From assembly GCF_005871085.1 (NCBI RefSeq), contig NZ_VAUP01000015.1, positions 62,001 through 126,000 of the forward strand: 64,000 bases of DNA. Direction: 5' to 3'. The DNA comes from Xanthobacter autotrophicus. GTDB taxonomy: Bacteria; Pseudomonadota; Alphaproteobacteria; Rhizobiales; Xanthobacteraceae. A program made the position numbers and the translations under genes. Every line of letters begins with the position of its first letter. The stretch's first letter is position 1. The notes beneath the pieces were generated by a model, which had not been told where the DNA came from, ran no database searches, and was given only the letters and a program-made list of their open reading frames with translations. Positions 1 to 10,089 of this stretch are shown in pieces.

Positions 1-168
1 GGTTGCGAGTTGCTTGGAGCGCGGCTTGGAGCGCTCCTTGGATCGTTCGACCTGGGACTTCTTGCGGGGCTTCGCCTCAGCCACCGTCGCGGTCAGGGTG
101 AATGCCGCAAGCACCGCAAAAGCAAGGGCTTTCGTGGTGAAGGAGAGGCCGGGCGACGATCTACGCAT
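1..168 (-). CDS. Exported basic protein, N-terminal fragment (partial)
   Basis: Only the first 56 codons lie in the window; the gene runs off the left edge. Residues 1-30 form a typical Sec signal peptide (positive MRRSS start, then an A/L/F-rich core ending near VAEA), followed by a strongly basic R/K/S/E-rich stretch. The ATG at 168 is preferred over the in-frame ATG at 174 because a GGGAC-like ribosome site lies about 10 nt upstream of 168 but too close to 174. In related Hyphomicrobiales a D-alanyl-D-alanine carboxypeptidase gene often sits upstream of the phasin-clpS-clpA block, so that identity is plausible, but nothing visible here proves it. It is transcribed away from the phasin gene. 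Confidence 0.6.
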   Translation of the reverse strand, partial: MRRSSPGLSFTTKALAFAVLAAFTLTATVAEAKPRKKSQVERSKERSKPRSKQLAT

Positions 169-322
169 GCACATTTGTCCCGTGTCATTGGTCGCAAACC
201 TGAACCAGTACCCGCGCCCGTTGTGACCCGGAGCCTTGCCAAAGGCTTTTGCGTCGCACCGAGGGTTGGAGGAAGCGACCAAGTGCTGAGCGTAAAAACG
301 CGGAGTTACCAAGGCGTAAACC

Positions 323-353
323 TGGCAGCGCTGCCATATTGTGCGCTGCACAA
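323..353. promoter_or_regulatory. TGC/GCA palindromes upstream of phasin (PhaR-type operator candidate)
   Basis: Two palindromes lie side by side: TGGCAGCGCTGCCA (323-336, perfect) and TTGTGCGCTGCACAA (339-353, perfect 6-bp arms around GCT). A third TGC/GCA-rich stretch (371-382) lies within the promoter spacer. PhaR/AniA repressors of polyhydroxybutyrate granule genes bind TGC-rich inverted sites in front of phasin genes in other alphaproteobacteria. The function is inferred from position and base pattern. Confidence 0.5.
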
Positions 354-360
354 AAACCGC

Positions 361-388
361 TTGACGACCGTGCTGCAGTGCATAATAT
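361..388 (+). promoter_or_regulatory. Sigma-70-type promoter of the phasin gene
   Basis: TTGACG (361-366), a 16-nt spacer and TAATAT (383-388) form a near-consensus housekeeping promoter about 70 nt upstream of the phasin ATG. The spacer itself carries the TGC/GCA-rich motif, so a repressor bound there would block RNA polymerase. The rest of 169-459 shows no gene. Confidence 0.6.
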
Positions 389-459
389 TCACAACCGAGC
401 GGAGGCAATAACCACTCTGCGCGGGGCCGGCCCATTTGCCGGCAAAAAGGGGACTCCCA

Positions 460-804
460 ATGGTTCAAACTCCTGAAGAGCTGCAGAAGATCAGCAAGGA
501 CAACATCGAATCCGCCATGAAGAGCTTCGGCACGCTGTCCAAGAGCGCCCAGGCGATCGCGGTGGAAATCGCCGACTACACCAAGACCTCCTTCGAGCAG
601 GGCACCGCTGCCCTCGAGAAGCTGCTCGGCGCCAAGACCCTTGAGCAGGCCATCGAGATCCAGCAGACCTACCTGAAGTCGGCCTACGAGGGCGCCGTCG
701 CCCAGGCCACCAAGCTCGGCGAGCTCTACACCGAGCTGGCGAAGGAAACCTACAAGCCCTTCGAGTCGACCCTCGGCAAGACCGGCTTCAAGTTCCCCAG
801 CTGA
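460..804 (+). CDS. Phasin family protein
   Basis: A 114-residue, almost entirely helical protein rich in A, K, E and Q and without cysteine, matching the short alphaproteobacterial phasins (Phasin_2 type) that coat polyhydroxyalkanoate granules in the cytoplasm. The central region (EIADYTKTSFEQ, then LEKLLGAKTLEQAIE) has the amphipathic heptad pattern of the family, and the end (KPFESTLGKTGFK) is also typical. The ATG at 460 is chosen because AAAAGGGG lies 7-14 nt upstream; an in-frame ATG at 436 has no such site. A strong promoter and TGC/GCA palindromes upstream suggest control by a PhaR-like repressor. It lies just upstream of clpS-clpA, a common arrangement in this order. Confidence 0.9.
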   Translation: MVQTPEELQKISKDNIESAMKSFGTLSKSAQAIAVEIADYTKTSFEQGTAALEKLLGAKTLEQAIEIQQTYLKSAYEGAVAQATKLGELYTELAKETYKPFESTLGKTGFKFPS

Positions 805-814
805 GCTGACATTT

Positions 815-841
815 CTCCCGCAACGGGCATCGCGCCGGGAG
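815..841 (+). terminator. Possible phasin terminator (weak)
   Basis: CTCCCG (815-820) pairs with CGGGAG (836-841) across a 15-nt loop and is followed by TTTT at 845-848. The stem is short, so it may only attenuate transcription. Confidence 0.35.
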
Positions 842-887
842 GCTGTTTTCGCGTCCATCCGGCGTGCCGGCTCCCTTGGGAGTCGAT

Positions 888-969
888 CGTAAGTGCATCA
901 AGCGTAGGTGCGTAATGCGTTCAGCGTAAGCGTTCGGTTGCGTAAGTTGCGTTCAGAAGCGTTGCGTCA
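888..969. repeat. Degenerate direct repeats of GCGTAAG / GCGTTCA
   Basis: This stretch is built from alternating short units: TGCGTAA (909-915), TGCGTTCA (916-923), GCGTAAG (924-930), TGCGTAA (939-945), TGCGTTCA (948-955), AGCGTTGCGTCA (958-969). The pair TGCGTAA then TGCGTTCA occurs twice, about 31 nt apart. It lies between phasin and clpS in a gene-free stretch (805-1180) whose other contents are the two hairpins listed here. Function unknown. Confidence 0.6.
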
Positions 970-970
970 C

Positions 971-995
971 AAGGCCCGGCCCAGCGCCGGGCCTT
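971..995. terminator. Perfect hairpin between phasin and clpS
   Basis: AAGGCCCGGC (971-980) and GCCGGGCCTT (986-995) form a perfect 10-bp stem with a 5-nt loop. There is no T-run after it, so it is either a rho-independent terminator of the less canonical kind or an mRNA-stabilising hairpin. Confidence 0.5.
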
Positions 996-1180
996 AGTCG
1001 TTCTGGCGGTCCGCAAGGGCCTTTGTGCTGCCGCGGCCGGTGCGGATGCGGCACGCTGTGGCCCCGGATTCCGCGACGGCACTGGCGAAGACGCGCCGCT
1101 CTTCCTATTATTCTCCTCATTGAGGGAGCTGCGCCAAACTCCGCGCGACGGCCGGAGCAGCGGAACAGGGCGCGACGGAC

Positions 1181-1555
1181 ATGATGGATATTTCACATTC
1201 CACTTTTCAGATGCCGGCCCTGGCCGGCCCCGACACGCCACCCCGCAGGGGCGGCGATGGTCCCGGCACGGCGGTCATTTCCCGCACCAAGCCGCAGACC
1301 AAGCGGCCCTCGCTCTACCGCGTGCTGCTGCTGAACGACGACTACACGCCCATGGAATTCGTGGTGCATGTGCTGGAGCGGTTCTTCAACAAGGACCGCG
1401 AGCAGGCCAACACCATCATGCTCCATGTGCATCATCACGGCGTGGGGGAGTGCGGCGTTTTCACCTATGAGGTCGCCGAGACCAAGGTGACTCAGGTGAT
1501 GGATTTCGCCCGCAAGCACCAGCATCCTCTCCAGTGCGTGATGGAGAAGAAATAA
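1181..1555 (+). CDS. clpS: ClpS, adaptor for the ClpAP protease
   Basis: A 124-residue protein. ClpS delivers N-end-rule substrates to ClpA in the cytoplasm. The family core is clear from residue 43: [17 protein letters not shown], which carries the Asn-Asp pair and the Met that line the N-degron pocket, then [21 protein letters not shown], with the His of the pocket, and the usual end. The first 40 residues are a flexible, P/G-rich extension, normal for this family. Two adjacent ATGs (1181, 1184) and another at 1211 are possible starts; 1181 is used. It precedes clpA on the same strand by 236 nt, in which only weak promoter-like sequence is seen. Confidence 0.95.
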   Translation: MMDISHSTFQMPALAGPDTPPRRGGDGPGTAVISRTKPQTKRPSLYRVLLLNDDYTPMEFVVHVLERFFNKDREQANTIMLHVHHHGVGECGVFTYEVAETKVTQVMDFARKHQHPLQCVMEKK

Positions 1556-1791
1556 GCCGGCTCACGCCCTTCGCGAAAAAACCTGATGGATGAAATCTGG
1601 GTCGTTAAGGCCCGGAATGCGAGGCGCTGTCTTGTGCTCGGCATGGATGACAGGCTAAGGGAAGCGTTTTTCCATCGCAGGAGGGGCTTGCGCACTGCGG
1701 CATCCGGTACGAAGTTTGTGTGAATGGTGCACGCGCTCCCCAAGCTGGCGGGGTTTCCAAGGGCCGGGAGCGATGCGCGGAAGAGGTGTCG

Positions 1792-4263
<2,472 letters not shown>

Positions 4264-4289
4264 GCGCCGCACCGGCCACCTGATAAAAG

Positions 4290-4315
4290 AAAGAGGCGGC
4301 TTCGGCCGCCTCTTT
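4290..4315. terminator. Bidirectional terminator between clpA and crtZ
   Basis: AAAGAGGCGGC and GCCGCCTCTTT form a perfect 11-bp stem around TTCG, with A and T runs on either side, so it works in both directions between the convergent clpA and crtZ genes. Confidence 0.9.
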
Positions 4316-4360
4316 TCGTTTCGGGGTGTGGTTCCGGGAACGGGAGGAGGGTGATCCCGC

Positions 4361-4867
4361 CTATTCCGCCGCCTCGTTCTGCTTCAGGCTGCCGCCGTGC
4401 AGCTTCTTCAGCTTGGCCTTCAGGTCGGCCGGCGGCGGGGCGTAGATGAAGCCGAAGGAGACGCAGCCCTCCTTGCCATCCACCGCATGGTGCAGCCGAT
4501 GGGCCTGCACCAGGCGCTTGAGGTAGCCGTTGCGCGGCACGTAGCGGAACGGCCAGCGCTGGTGGGTGATGCCGTCGTGCACGAAGAAATAGAGGAAGCC
4601 GTAGACCGTCATGCCCACGCCCACCCATAGCAGCGCGCCGCCATTGCGGAACGCGTAGATGAGGGCGATGGCGATGCCCGCGAACAGCAGCGCATAAAGG
4701 TCGTTGCGCTCGAAAACGCCCTCGCGCGGCTCATGGTGCGACTTGTGCCAGCCCCAGCCGAAGCCGTGCATGACATATTTGTGCGCGGCCCAGGCCACCC
4801 CTTCCATGGCGGCGACCGTGGCGATCACGATGAGCGCATTGACGAGGAAAGCGAGGGTGGTGGACAT
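4361..4867 (-). CDS. crtZ: Beta-carotene hydroxylase CrtZ
   Basis: A 168-residue membrane protein of the fatty-acid-hydroxylase/CrtZ family, which adds 3- and 3'-hydroxyls to beta-ionone rings (beta-carotene to zeaxanthin). Histidine clusters of the di-iron site are visible: HKYVMHG, HKSHHEP, THQRW and HRLHHA. Hydrophobic segments at about 4-26 and 55-95 fit the four-helix fold. The ATG at 4867 is the first Met after a stop-free but non-homologous upstream stretch, and GGGAA lies just before it. No other carotenoid gene is present in the window, so the hydroxylase is separate from any crt cluster. Convergent with clpA; divergent from the pterin dehydratase gene, with 237 nt between. Confidence 0.9.
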   Translation of the reverse strand: MSTTLAFLVNALIVIATVAAMEGVAWAAHKYVMHGFGWGWHKSHHEPREGVFERNDLYALLFAGIAIALIYAFRNGGALLWVGVGMTVYGFLYFFVHDGITHQRWPFRYVPRNGYLKRLVQAHRLHHAVDGKEGCVSFGFIYAPPPADLKAKLKKLHGGSLKQNEAAE

Positions 4868-5104
4868 GATGTTCCCATCGGCTGCGGCCCGCGGGGGCAT
4901 ATGCGCGCCCGGCGGCAGGGTGGATATACAGCATCGGCCGGCGCGCCGCGCCCTGTGGCAGATCAATCCTGCGTACGGTTTCTTTCGGTGTCCGGACCAT
5001 GTCACGCCGGCGGGTACCCGGTCCGCGCGCAGAAAATGCGACAAACAAACGAGATAGATAAGTCCCGGGGACCGGCGCGGCCGGAACCCCATGAGGAGGC
5101 CCCC

Positions 5105-5485
5105 ATGACCATCGACCGCAAGCACACCTTCGGCCCCGCGGAGATCGAGGCCCGCCTGAAGGCGGATCTGCCCCACTGGCGCTATGAGGACGGCTGGATC
5201 CGCCGCACCTACAAGACCAACAGCTGGAAGGGCACGCTGATGGTCATCAACACGGTGGGTCACCTGGCCGAGGCGGCCTGGCACCATCCCGACCTCACCG
5301 CCTCCTACGCCTGGGTGGAGGTGCGCCTCATGTCCCACGACGCCAAGGGCATCACCGTGCGCGACTTCGCTTTGGCGCAGAAGATCGAGGAGGTGGTGAT
5401 GTGGCAACCCGGCGCCGTGCCTGACGCCCCGCTGGAAGGTACGCCGCAGCACGACCTGCGCTTTTCCTACCTGAAGTACGATTGA
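5105..5485 (+). CDS. 4a-hydroxytetrahydrobiopterin dehydratase (pterin carbinolamine dehydratase)
   Basis: A 126-residue PCD/PhhB-family protein that dehydrates 4a-hydroxytetrahydropterin, recycling the cofactor of phenylalanine hydroxylase. The signature is visible: AEAAWHHPDL with the paired histidines, then YAWVEVRLMSHDAKGIT (SH in place of the common TH), then D-x3-A. The protein is about 25 residues longer than usual, with a C-terminal tail after VVMWQPG. GAGGAG just upstream supports the ATG at 5105. The next gene starts about 200 nt downstream. No phenylalanine hydroxylase gene lies nearby, so the exact role is open. Confidence 0.88.
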   Translation: MTIDRKHTFGPAEIEARLKADLPHWRYEDGWIRRTYKTNSWKGTLMVINTVGHLAEAAWHHPDLTASYAWVEVRLMSHDAKGITVRDFALAQKIEEVVMWQPGAVPDAPLEGTPQHDLRFSYLKYD

Positions 5486-5682
5486 GCGGGGCGCCGCCGG
5501 GTTTCGGCTGCCCCGTCCGGTTCCGGCACCCGCCTCGTTCGGGCGGGGAAGACGAGGCAGCGACAGCTCAGCCGCAGGCTTGGCGTCGGATTGGGGTGCG
5601 GAGCCGTGCCCTGTTAAGGCCGCGTTCTTGCATGCGCATGCTGTTGCGATTGCCGCCGGCTTTTGTCGGCGCCGGAGGTGCC

Positions 5683-6735
5683 ATGTCCCAGCCTGCGTCC
5701 GAACCTGCGCCGGAGCCGCCCGCGGAAAGCGGCGAGACGAGCGGCGGGACATGCCTCGCGCCCCTCGATTTCTCCGGCGCCTGCCTCGTCGCGCCTCCTG
5801 CGCCTGCGCAGGCGCAGGCGGAACCCGCGCCCACCCCGGATGCCGCCGCCCTTGCGGACCTGCTGGTGGCACATTCCTTCGGCGACACGGCGGCGCTGCT
5901 GCCTTCGGCCGCCATCGCGCGGCGGGTGATCCTCGACACCATTCGTGCCCAGCACCGCATTTCCGGGCGGCCCAAGCGGCGGGACTTGCTGGTCTGCGCC
6001 GGGGACGCGCCTTTGCCGCCGGAATTTGCCGGCGATGCGGAGGTCAGCCGCATGCCCGACGAGATCGGCGCCATCCGCGCCGCCGTCGGGCCGAAGACGG
6101 CGGGCCTGTTCGTCGCTCCGGTCCGGCTGGCAGCGGGCATCGAGATGCTGCCCGGCTCTTTCCTCGCCGAGCTGCGGGAGGCGGCGGACGAATACGGCCT
6201 CGCCCTCATCTTCGACGAGACCGCCGCCGGGCTGGGGCGTACCGGCATGGCCTTCGCCCATGAATGGACCGGCGTGACGCCGGATCTCATGCTGGTGGGG
6301 GAGGGGGCCGGCCTGTCGCTGGCCGCCCTCGTGCTCACCGCCAAATGGGCGCGCGGCCTGCCCGGTGCGCTGCCCGTGGTGGCGGGAGAGGCGCTGGCTT
6401 CGGCGGGGGTGGTGCTCGAAACCGCCTTCGCCCCCGGCTTCGAGGGGCGCGTCCAGGCGCTGGGCTGGTTGCTGGAGGACCGCCTCGCGACCCTGCGCTA
6501 CCGGCGGGCGGACCTGTTCAGCGGGCTGGTCGGCACCGGGCTGGCGCAGGGGCTCGTGTGCACCGTGCCGCCCGATGATCTGGCGGCACGCCTCGCCGGG
6601 GCGGGGCTTGTCACCCGTCCGCTCGGCCAAGTGCTGGCTGTCCTGCCGCCGCTCACGGTGACGGAGGCGGAGATATCGGCCGCGGCGGATATGCTGGAGC
6701 GCGTGGTGGCGGAGCTGGAGCCGGCCACGCCCTGA
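5683..6735 (+). CDS. Class-III aminotransferase-like protein without the PLP lysine
   Basis: A 350-residue protein whose second half matches fold-type-I class-III aminotransferases (ornithine/acetylornithine type): LREAADEYGLALIFDE (the Asp that contacts the PLP ring nitrogen), then GLGRTGMAFAHEW and GVTPDLM. In the family, GVTPD is followed five residues later by the Schiff-base lysine; here the aligned residue is Glu (VGEGAG). The N-terminal phosphate-binding region (usually NSGTEA) is also not recognisable and the protein is about 50 residues short. It is therefore probably not a transaminase. The first 45 residues are P/E/A-rich and disordered. GGAGGTG just upstream supports the ATG at 5683. 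Convergent with rimO, 12 nt apart. Confidence 0.75.
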   Translation: MSQPASEPAPEPPAESGETSGGTCLAPLDFSGACLVAPPAPAQAQAEPAPTPDAAALADLLVAHSFGDTAALLPSAAIARRVILDTIRAQHRISGRPKRRDLLVCAGDAPLPPEFAGDAEVSRMPDEIGAIRAAVGPKTAGLFVAPVRLAAGIEMLPGSFLAELREAADEYGLALIFDETAAGLGRTGMAFAHEWTGVTPDLMLVGEGAGLSLAALVLTAKWARGLPGALPVVAGEALASAGVVLETAFAPGFEGRVQALGWLLEDRLATLRYRRADLFSGLVGTGLAQGLVCTVPPDDLAARLAGAGLVTRPLGQVLAVLPPLTVTEAEISAAADMLERVVAELEPATP

Positions 6736-6747
6736 TGGCGCGCGCCC

Positions 6748-8082
6748 TCAGAACCCCACGGCGGTGCCGGAGAGGTCGTAGGGCCCGGCCGCCTCGATCT
6801 TCACGGTGGCGATCTCGCCCACGCGCAGGGGGCGGCGGGCGAAAACCTTCACCGTGCCGTCAATCTCCGGCGCGTCGCCCTTGGTGCGGCCGATGCCGCC
6901 TTCGGGCGTCACGGCATCGATGATCACGCTCTGCCGGGTGCCCACCTTGCGCTTGAGGCGCCGGGCCGACACCTTCTGCTGGGTGCGCATGAAGCGGTCG
7001 TAGCGCTCGGCCTTCACCTCGTCGGGCACGGGGTTTTCCAATGCGTTGGCATCGGCCCCGCGCACCGGCTCGAACTTGAAGCAGCCGGCGCGGTCGATCT
7101 CCGCCTCTTCGAGGAAAGAGAGCAATTCCTCGAACTCCGCCTCGGTCTCGCCGGGGAAGCCGACGATGAAGGTGGAGCGGAGCGTGAGATCCGGCACCGC
7201 CGCGCGCCATGCCTGGATGCGGGCCAGCGTCTTCTCCTGCGAGGCCGGGCGCTTCATGCGCTTCAGCACGGTGGGGCTCGCATGCTGGAACGGAATGTCG
7301 AGATAGGGCAGCACCTTGCCGGCGGCCATCAGCTCCATCACCGCATCCACGTGCGGGTAGGGGTAGACGTAATGCAGGCGCACCCATGCGCCGAGGTCCC
7401 CCAGCGCGCCGGCGAGATCGAGGAAGCGGGCGGCGACTTCCCTGTCGCCCCACGGGCTGGTGGCATAGCGCAGGTCGACGCCATAGGCCGAGGTGTCCTG
7501 CGAGATGACGAGCAGTTCCTTCACGCCCGCCTTCACCAGCCGCTCGGCCTCCCGCAGCACGTCTCCAGCAGGGCGCGAGACCAGATCGCCGCGTAGCTTG
7601 GGGATGATGCAGAAGGTGCAGCGGTTGGAGCAGCCCTCGGAAATCTTGAGATAGGCGTAGTGGCGGGGGGTGAGCTTCACGCCCTCGGCGGGCACGAGGT
7701 CGAGGAAGGGATCGTGGGCCGGCGGCACTGCCTCGTGAACCGCCGCGAGCACGCTCTCATATTGCTGCGGGCCGGTGATGGCGAGGACGCTCGGGTGGAC
7801 CTCGCGGATCTGCTCGGGCTCGGCGCCCATGCAGCCGGTGACCACCACCTTGCCGTTCTCGGCCAAAGCCTCGCCGATGGCGTTGAGGCTTTCCGCCTTG
7901 GCGCTGTCGAGGAAGCCGCAGGTGTTCACCACCACGAGGTCCGCGCCCTGGTGGGTCTTGGTCAGCTCATAGCCTTCCGCGCGCAGCCGGGTGACGATGC
8001 GCTCACTGTCCACCAGCGCCTTGGGGCAGCCCAGCGAGACGAAGGAGATGCGGGGCGCGGATTTCAGGGCGGTGTCGGCCAT
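6748..8082 (-). CDS. rimO: Ribosomal protein S12 methylthiotransferase RimO
   Basis: A 444-residue radical-SAM enzyme that adds a methylthio group to Asp89 of ribosomal protein S12. Order of domains: UPF0004 domain with cysteines in SLGCPK, NTCGF and TGCMG (residues 15-90); radical SAM domain with the CxxxCxxC cluster CSNRCTFC; C-terminal TRAM domain. [11 protein letters not shown] separates RimO from MiaB. ATG at 8082. The gap to tyrS (8083-8490) holds only dispersed repeats. Confidence 0.95.
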   Translation of the reverse strand: MADTALKSAPRISFVSLGCPKALVDSERIVTRLRAEGYELTKTHQGADLVVVNTCGFLDSAKAESLNAIGEALAENGKVVVTGCMGAEPEQIREVHPSVLAITGPQQYESVLAAVHEAVPPAHDPFLDLVPAEGVKLTPRHYAYLKISEGCSNRCTFCIIPKLRGDLVSRPAGDVLREAERLVKAGVKELLVISQDTSAYGVDLRYATSPWGDREVAARFLDLAGALGDLGAWVRLHYVYPYPHVDAVMELMAAGKVLPYLDIPFQHASPTVLKRMKRPASQEKTLARIQAWRAAVPDLTLRSTFIVGFPGETEAEFEELLSFLEEAEIDRAGCFKFEPVRGADANALENPVPDEVKAERYDRFMRTQQKVSARRLKRKVGTRQSVIIDAVTPEGGIGRTKGDAPEIDGTVKVFARRPLRVGEIATVKIEAAGPYDLSGTAVGF

Positions 8083-8224
8083 GGGGCGGGCGGGTTTCTC
8101 TTGGGCAGGATATGGGCTGTGCGAAGGGCTGGCGCGTAACCGAGCGCCCGCGCCCCGTCAATCCCGCGACTTTGTGGCCGAAGGAGGGTGCGGGGGAGAG
8201 AGGCGCCTCAAGAGGAGAGAGCAC

Positions 8225-8329
8225 CGTCGCCGTCCGGCTTGACCGGACGGCCCATGGCCCGGCTAGGGCAAGGCTGCCGGGTTTGGACAAGCGGCGGGAT
8301 GGGCCCTCCGGTCAAGCCGGAGGGCGACG
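8225..8329. repeat. Dispersed palindromic repeat, type A (copy A1)
   Basis: About 105 bp with CGTCGCC at one end and GGCGACG at the other. The left hairpin is GTCCGG-CTTGA-CCGGAC and the right one CTCCGG-TCAAG-CCGGAG, so the two hairpins are inverse copies that differ by a compensated base-pair swap. Other copies: 19304, 36646, 39038, 44174. It lies in the rimO-tyrS gap, where no gene is seen. Confidence 0.8.
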
Positions 8330-8372
8330 ATGGGGAGACGGGTGGGGAAGCGCCGGCCGGTCGCTCACCAGC

Positions 8373-8449
8373 CGATCCGAAACCGGAAACATCCGGCGTC
8401 GGTTCTTGGGAACCGAACGCGGCACCAGCCGAGTTCGGGCGGGAGAGGG
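8373..8449. repeat. Decayed loop-expanded repeat (type D, copy D1)
   Basis: This matches the segment at 43988-44060 in sequence and order: a hairpin with TCCGG, the linker TTGGGAACCGAA (CTCGGGAACCGAA in the other copy), a hairpin CCGAACGCGGC-ACCA-GCCGAGTTCGG with one mismatch, then GGGCGGGAGAGGG. The left outer arm is no longer recognisable, so this looks like an older, eroded copy. Confidence 0.6.
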
Positions 8450-8490
8450 AATGGAATTGCACCCGGGCATGTGTCCGGGGGCGCGAGCCC

Positions 8491-9741
8491 TCACACCGGC
8501 TTCAGCAGCACGTGCTTCTTCTTGCCCAGCGACAGCTTCACCACGCCTTCCGGCGTTAGCGCACCGAGGCCCAGCGTCGCCTTCTCGTCGGTGACGGCGG
8601 CGTCGTTCACCTTCAGGCCGCCGCCCTTGATCTGGCGGCGCGCCTCGCTGGTGGAGGCGACGAGGCCGGCATCCACGAAGGCGTTGGCGACGCCAAGTCC
8701 CGCCGCCAGCGTGGCGCGGGGCACTTCCACGGTGGGCAGGTCCACAGCCAGCGCACCGTCGGCGAAGGTGGCGCGGGAGGTCTCCTTCGCCTTCTCGGCG
8801 GCCTCGCGGCCGTGCAGCAAGGCGGTGGCCTCGGTGGCGAGCACCTCCTTGGCGAGGTTGATCTCCTGCCCCTGAAGGGCGGCGAGGCGGGCGATCTCGT
8901 CCAGCGGCAGCTCGGTGAAGAGCTTCAGGAAGCGCTCCACGTCCGCATCCCCGGCGTTGCGCCAGTACTGCCAGTATTCATAAGGCGACAGCAGGTCGGC
9001 ATCGAGCCACACGGCGCCGCCGGCGGTCTTGCCCATCTTGGCGCCGGAGGAGGTGGTGAGCAGTGGCGTCGTCAACGCGAACAGGTCGGCGCCACGCATG
9101 CGGCGGCCCAGCTCCATGCCGTTGACGATGTTGCCCCACTGGTCCGAGCCGCCCATCTGCAGGATGCAGCCGTGGCGCGCGTTCAGCTCCACGAAGTCGT
9201 AGGCCTGCAGGATCATGTAGTTGAATTCGAGGAAGGTGAGCGGCTGCTCGCGCTCCAGTCGCAGCTTCACCGAATCGAAGGTGAGCATGCGGTTGATGGT
9301 GAAGTGCGGCCCCACCTCGCGCAAAAGCGGGATGTATTTCAGCTCGTCGAGCCAGGACGCGTTGTTCTCCATCTTCGCGCCCGCCCCGAAATCGAGGAAG
9401 CGCGCGAACACCTTGCGGATGGAGGCGATGTTGTCGTCAATCTGCTGGTCGGTCAGCATCTTGCGGGCTTCGTCCTTGCCGGACGGGTCGCCGATCTTGG
9501 TGGTGCCGCCGCCCATGAGCGCGATGGGGTTGTGCCCGGTGCGCTGGAGCGTGCGCAGCATCATGATGGACAGAAGGTGCCCGGCATGGAGGCTGGAGGC
9601 GGTGGCGTCGAAGCCGATATAGGCGGTGATGGGGCCTTCCGCGGCCTTGGCGTCGAGCCGCTCGAGGTCCGAGCACTGGTGGATGTAGCCGCGCTCGGAG
9701 AGCGTGCGCAGGAAGTCGGAGCGGAAGGTCTGAGTGGTCAT
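8491..9741 (-). CDS. tyrS: Tyrosyl-tRNA synthetase
   Basis: A 416-residue class-I aminoacyl-tRNA synthetase that charges tRNA-Tyr. The HIGH-type motif is HAGH (residues 52-55), the tyrosine-binding region includes GGSDQWGNI, and the KMSKS loop reads KMGKTAGG, as is usual in alphaproteobacteria. A C-terminal S4-like RNA-binding domain ([15 protein letters not shown]) follows. ATG at 9741. It is divergent from anmK, a pairing seen in many relatives; the 348-nt gap between them holds a type C repeat and no gene. Confidence 0.95.
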   Translation of the reverse strand: MTTQTFRSDFLRTLSERGYIHQCSDLERLDAKAAEGPITAYIGFDATASSLHAGHLLSIMMLRTLQRTGHNPIALMGGGTTKIGDPSGKDEARKMLTDQQIDDNIASIRKVFARFLDFGAGAKMENNASWLDELKYIPLLREVGPHFTINRMLTFDSVKLRLEREQPLTFLEFNYMILQAYDFVELNARHGCILQMGGSDQWGNIVNGMELGRRMRGADLFALTTPLLTTSSGAKMGKTAGGAVWLDADLLSPYEYWQYWRNAGDADVERFLKLFTELPLDEIARLAALQGQEINLAKEVLATEATALLHGREAAEKAKETSRATFADGALAVDLPTVEVPRATLAAGLGVANAFVDAGLVASTSEARRQIKGGGLKVNDAAVTDEKATLGLGALTPEGVVKLSLGKKKHVLLKPV

Positions 9742-9912
9742 CGCGTGGTTCGGTCTTTGGATCGGACGTGAGGCGGGCGCTCACGCGCCGGAAAGGAGCG
9801 GTGGTGTATCAGGTCCCGCGCGAGATTGCACAGGGCGCGCGTATTTAGGGCGGGTTTGCAGGGCGCTTTATCCGCCTGAAAGTCTGCTATTGCGGCCAGG
9901 CATGCCGTTGAA

Positions 9913-10033
9913 CCCTCTCCCGCTTGCGGGGGAGGGCAGGGTGGGGGCAACAGGTTTTGGAGCTTGGTGCCGTCGGTGCCGAAGGCGCGGGCCTGCCGCC
10001 TCCCCAACCCTCCCCCCGCACGCGGGAGAGGGG
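9913..10033. repeat. Dispersed palindromic repeat, type C (copy C1)
   Basis: Left hairpin CCCTCTCCCGC-TT-GCGGGGGAGGG (9913-9936) and right hairpin of the inverse type with loop ACG-like (about 10008-10033), separated by roughly 70 nt. It occupies most of the tyrS-anmK gap immediately before the anmK start. Related copies: 26597, 30645, 43977, with single arms at 21632, 36760 and 39164. Confidence 0.75.
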
Positions 10034-10089
10034 GCGGCGGCGGCTCGTTTCAAACTCAGGCACGACCGATTTGGCAGGGGGGTGAGCGG

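Noticed and set aside
5683-6735. Annotation as a functional acetylornithine aminotransferase
   Set aside because: The Schiff-base lysine position is Glu and the phosphate-binding segment is not recognisable, so catalytic transamination is not supported.
8112-8594. Possible small proteins in the rimO-tyrS gap
   Set aside because: The frames run through dispersed repeat A1 and the decayed type D unit, and the predicted peptides only reflect repeat sequence.
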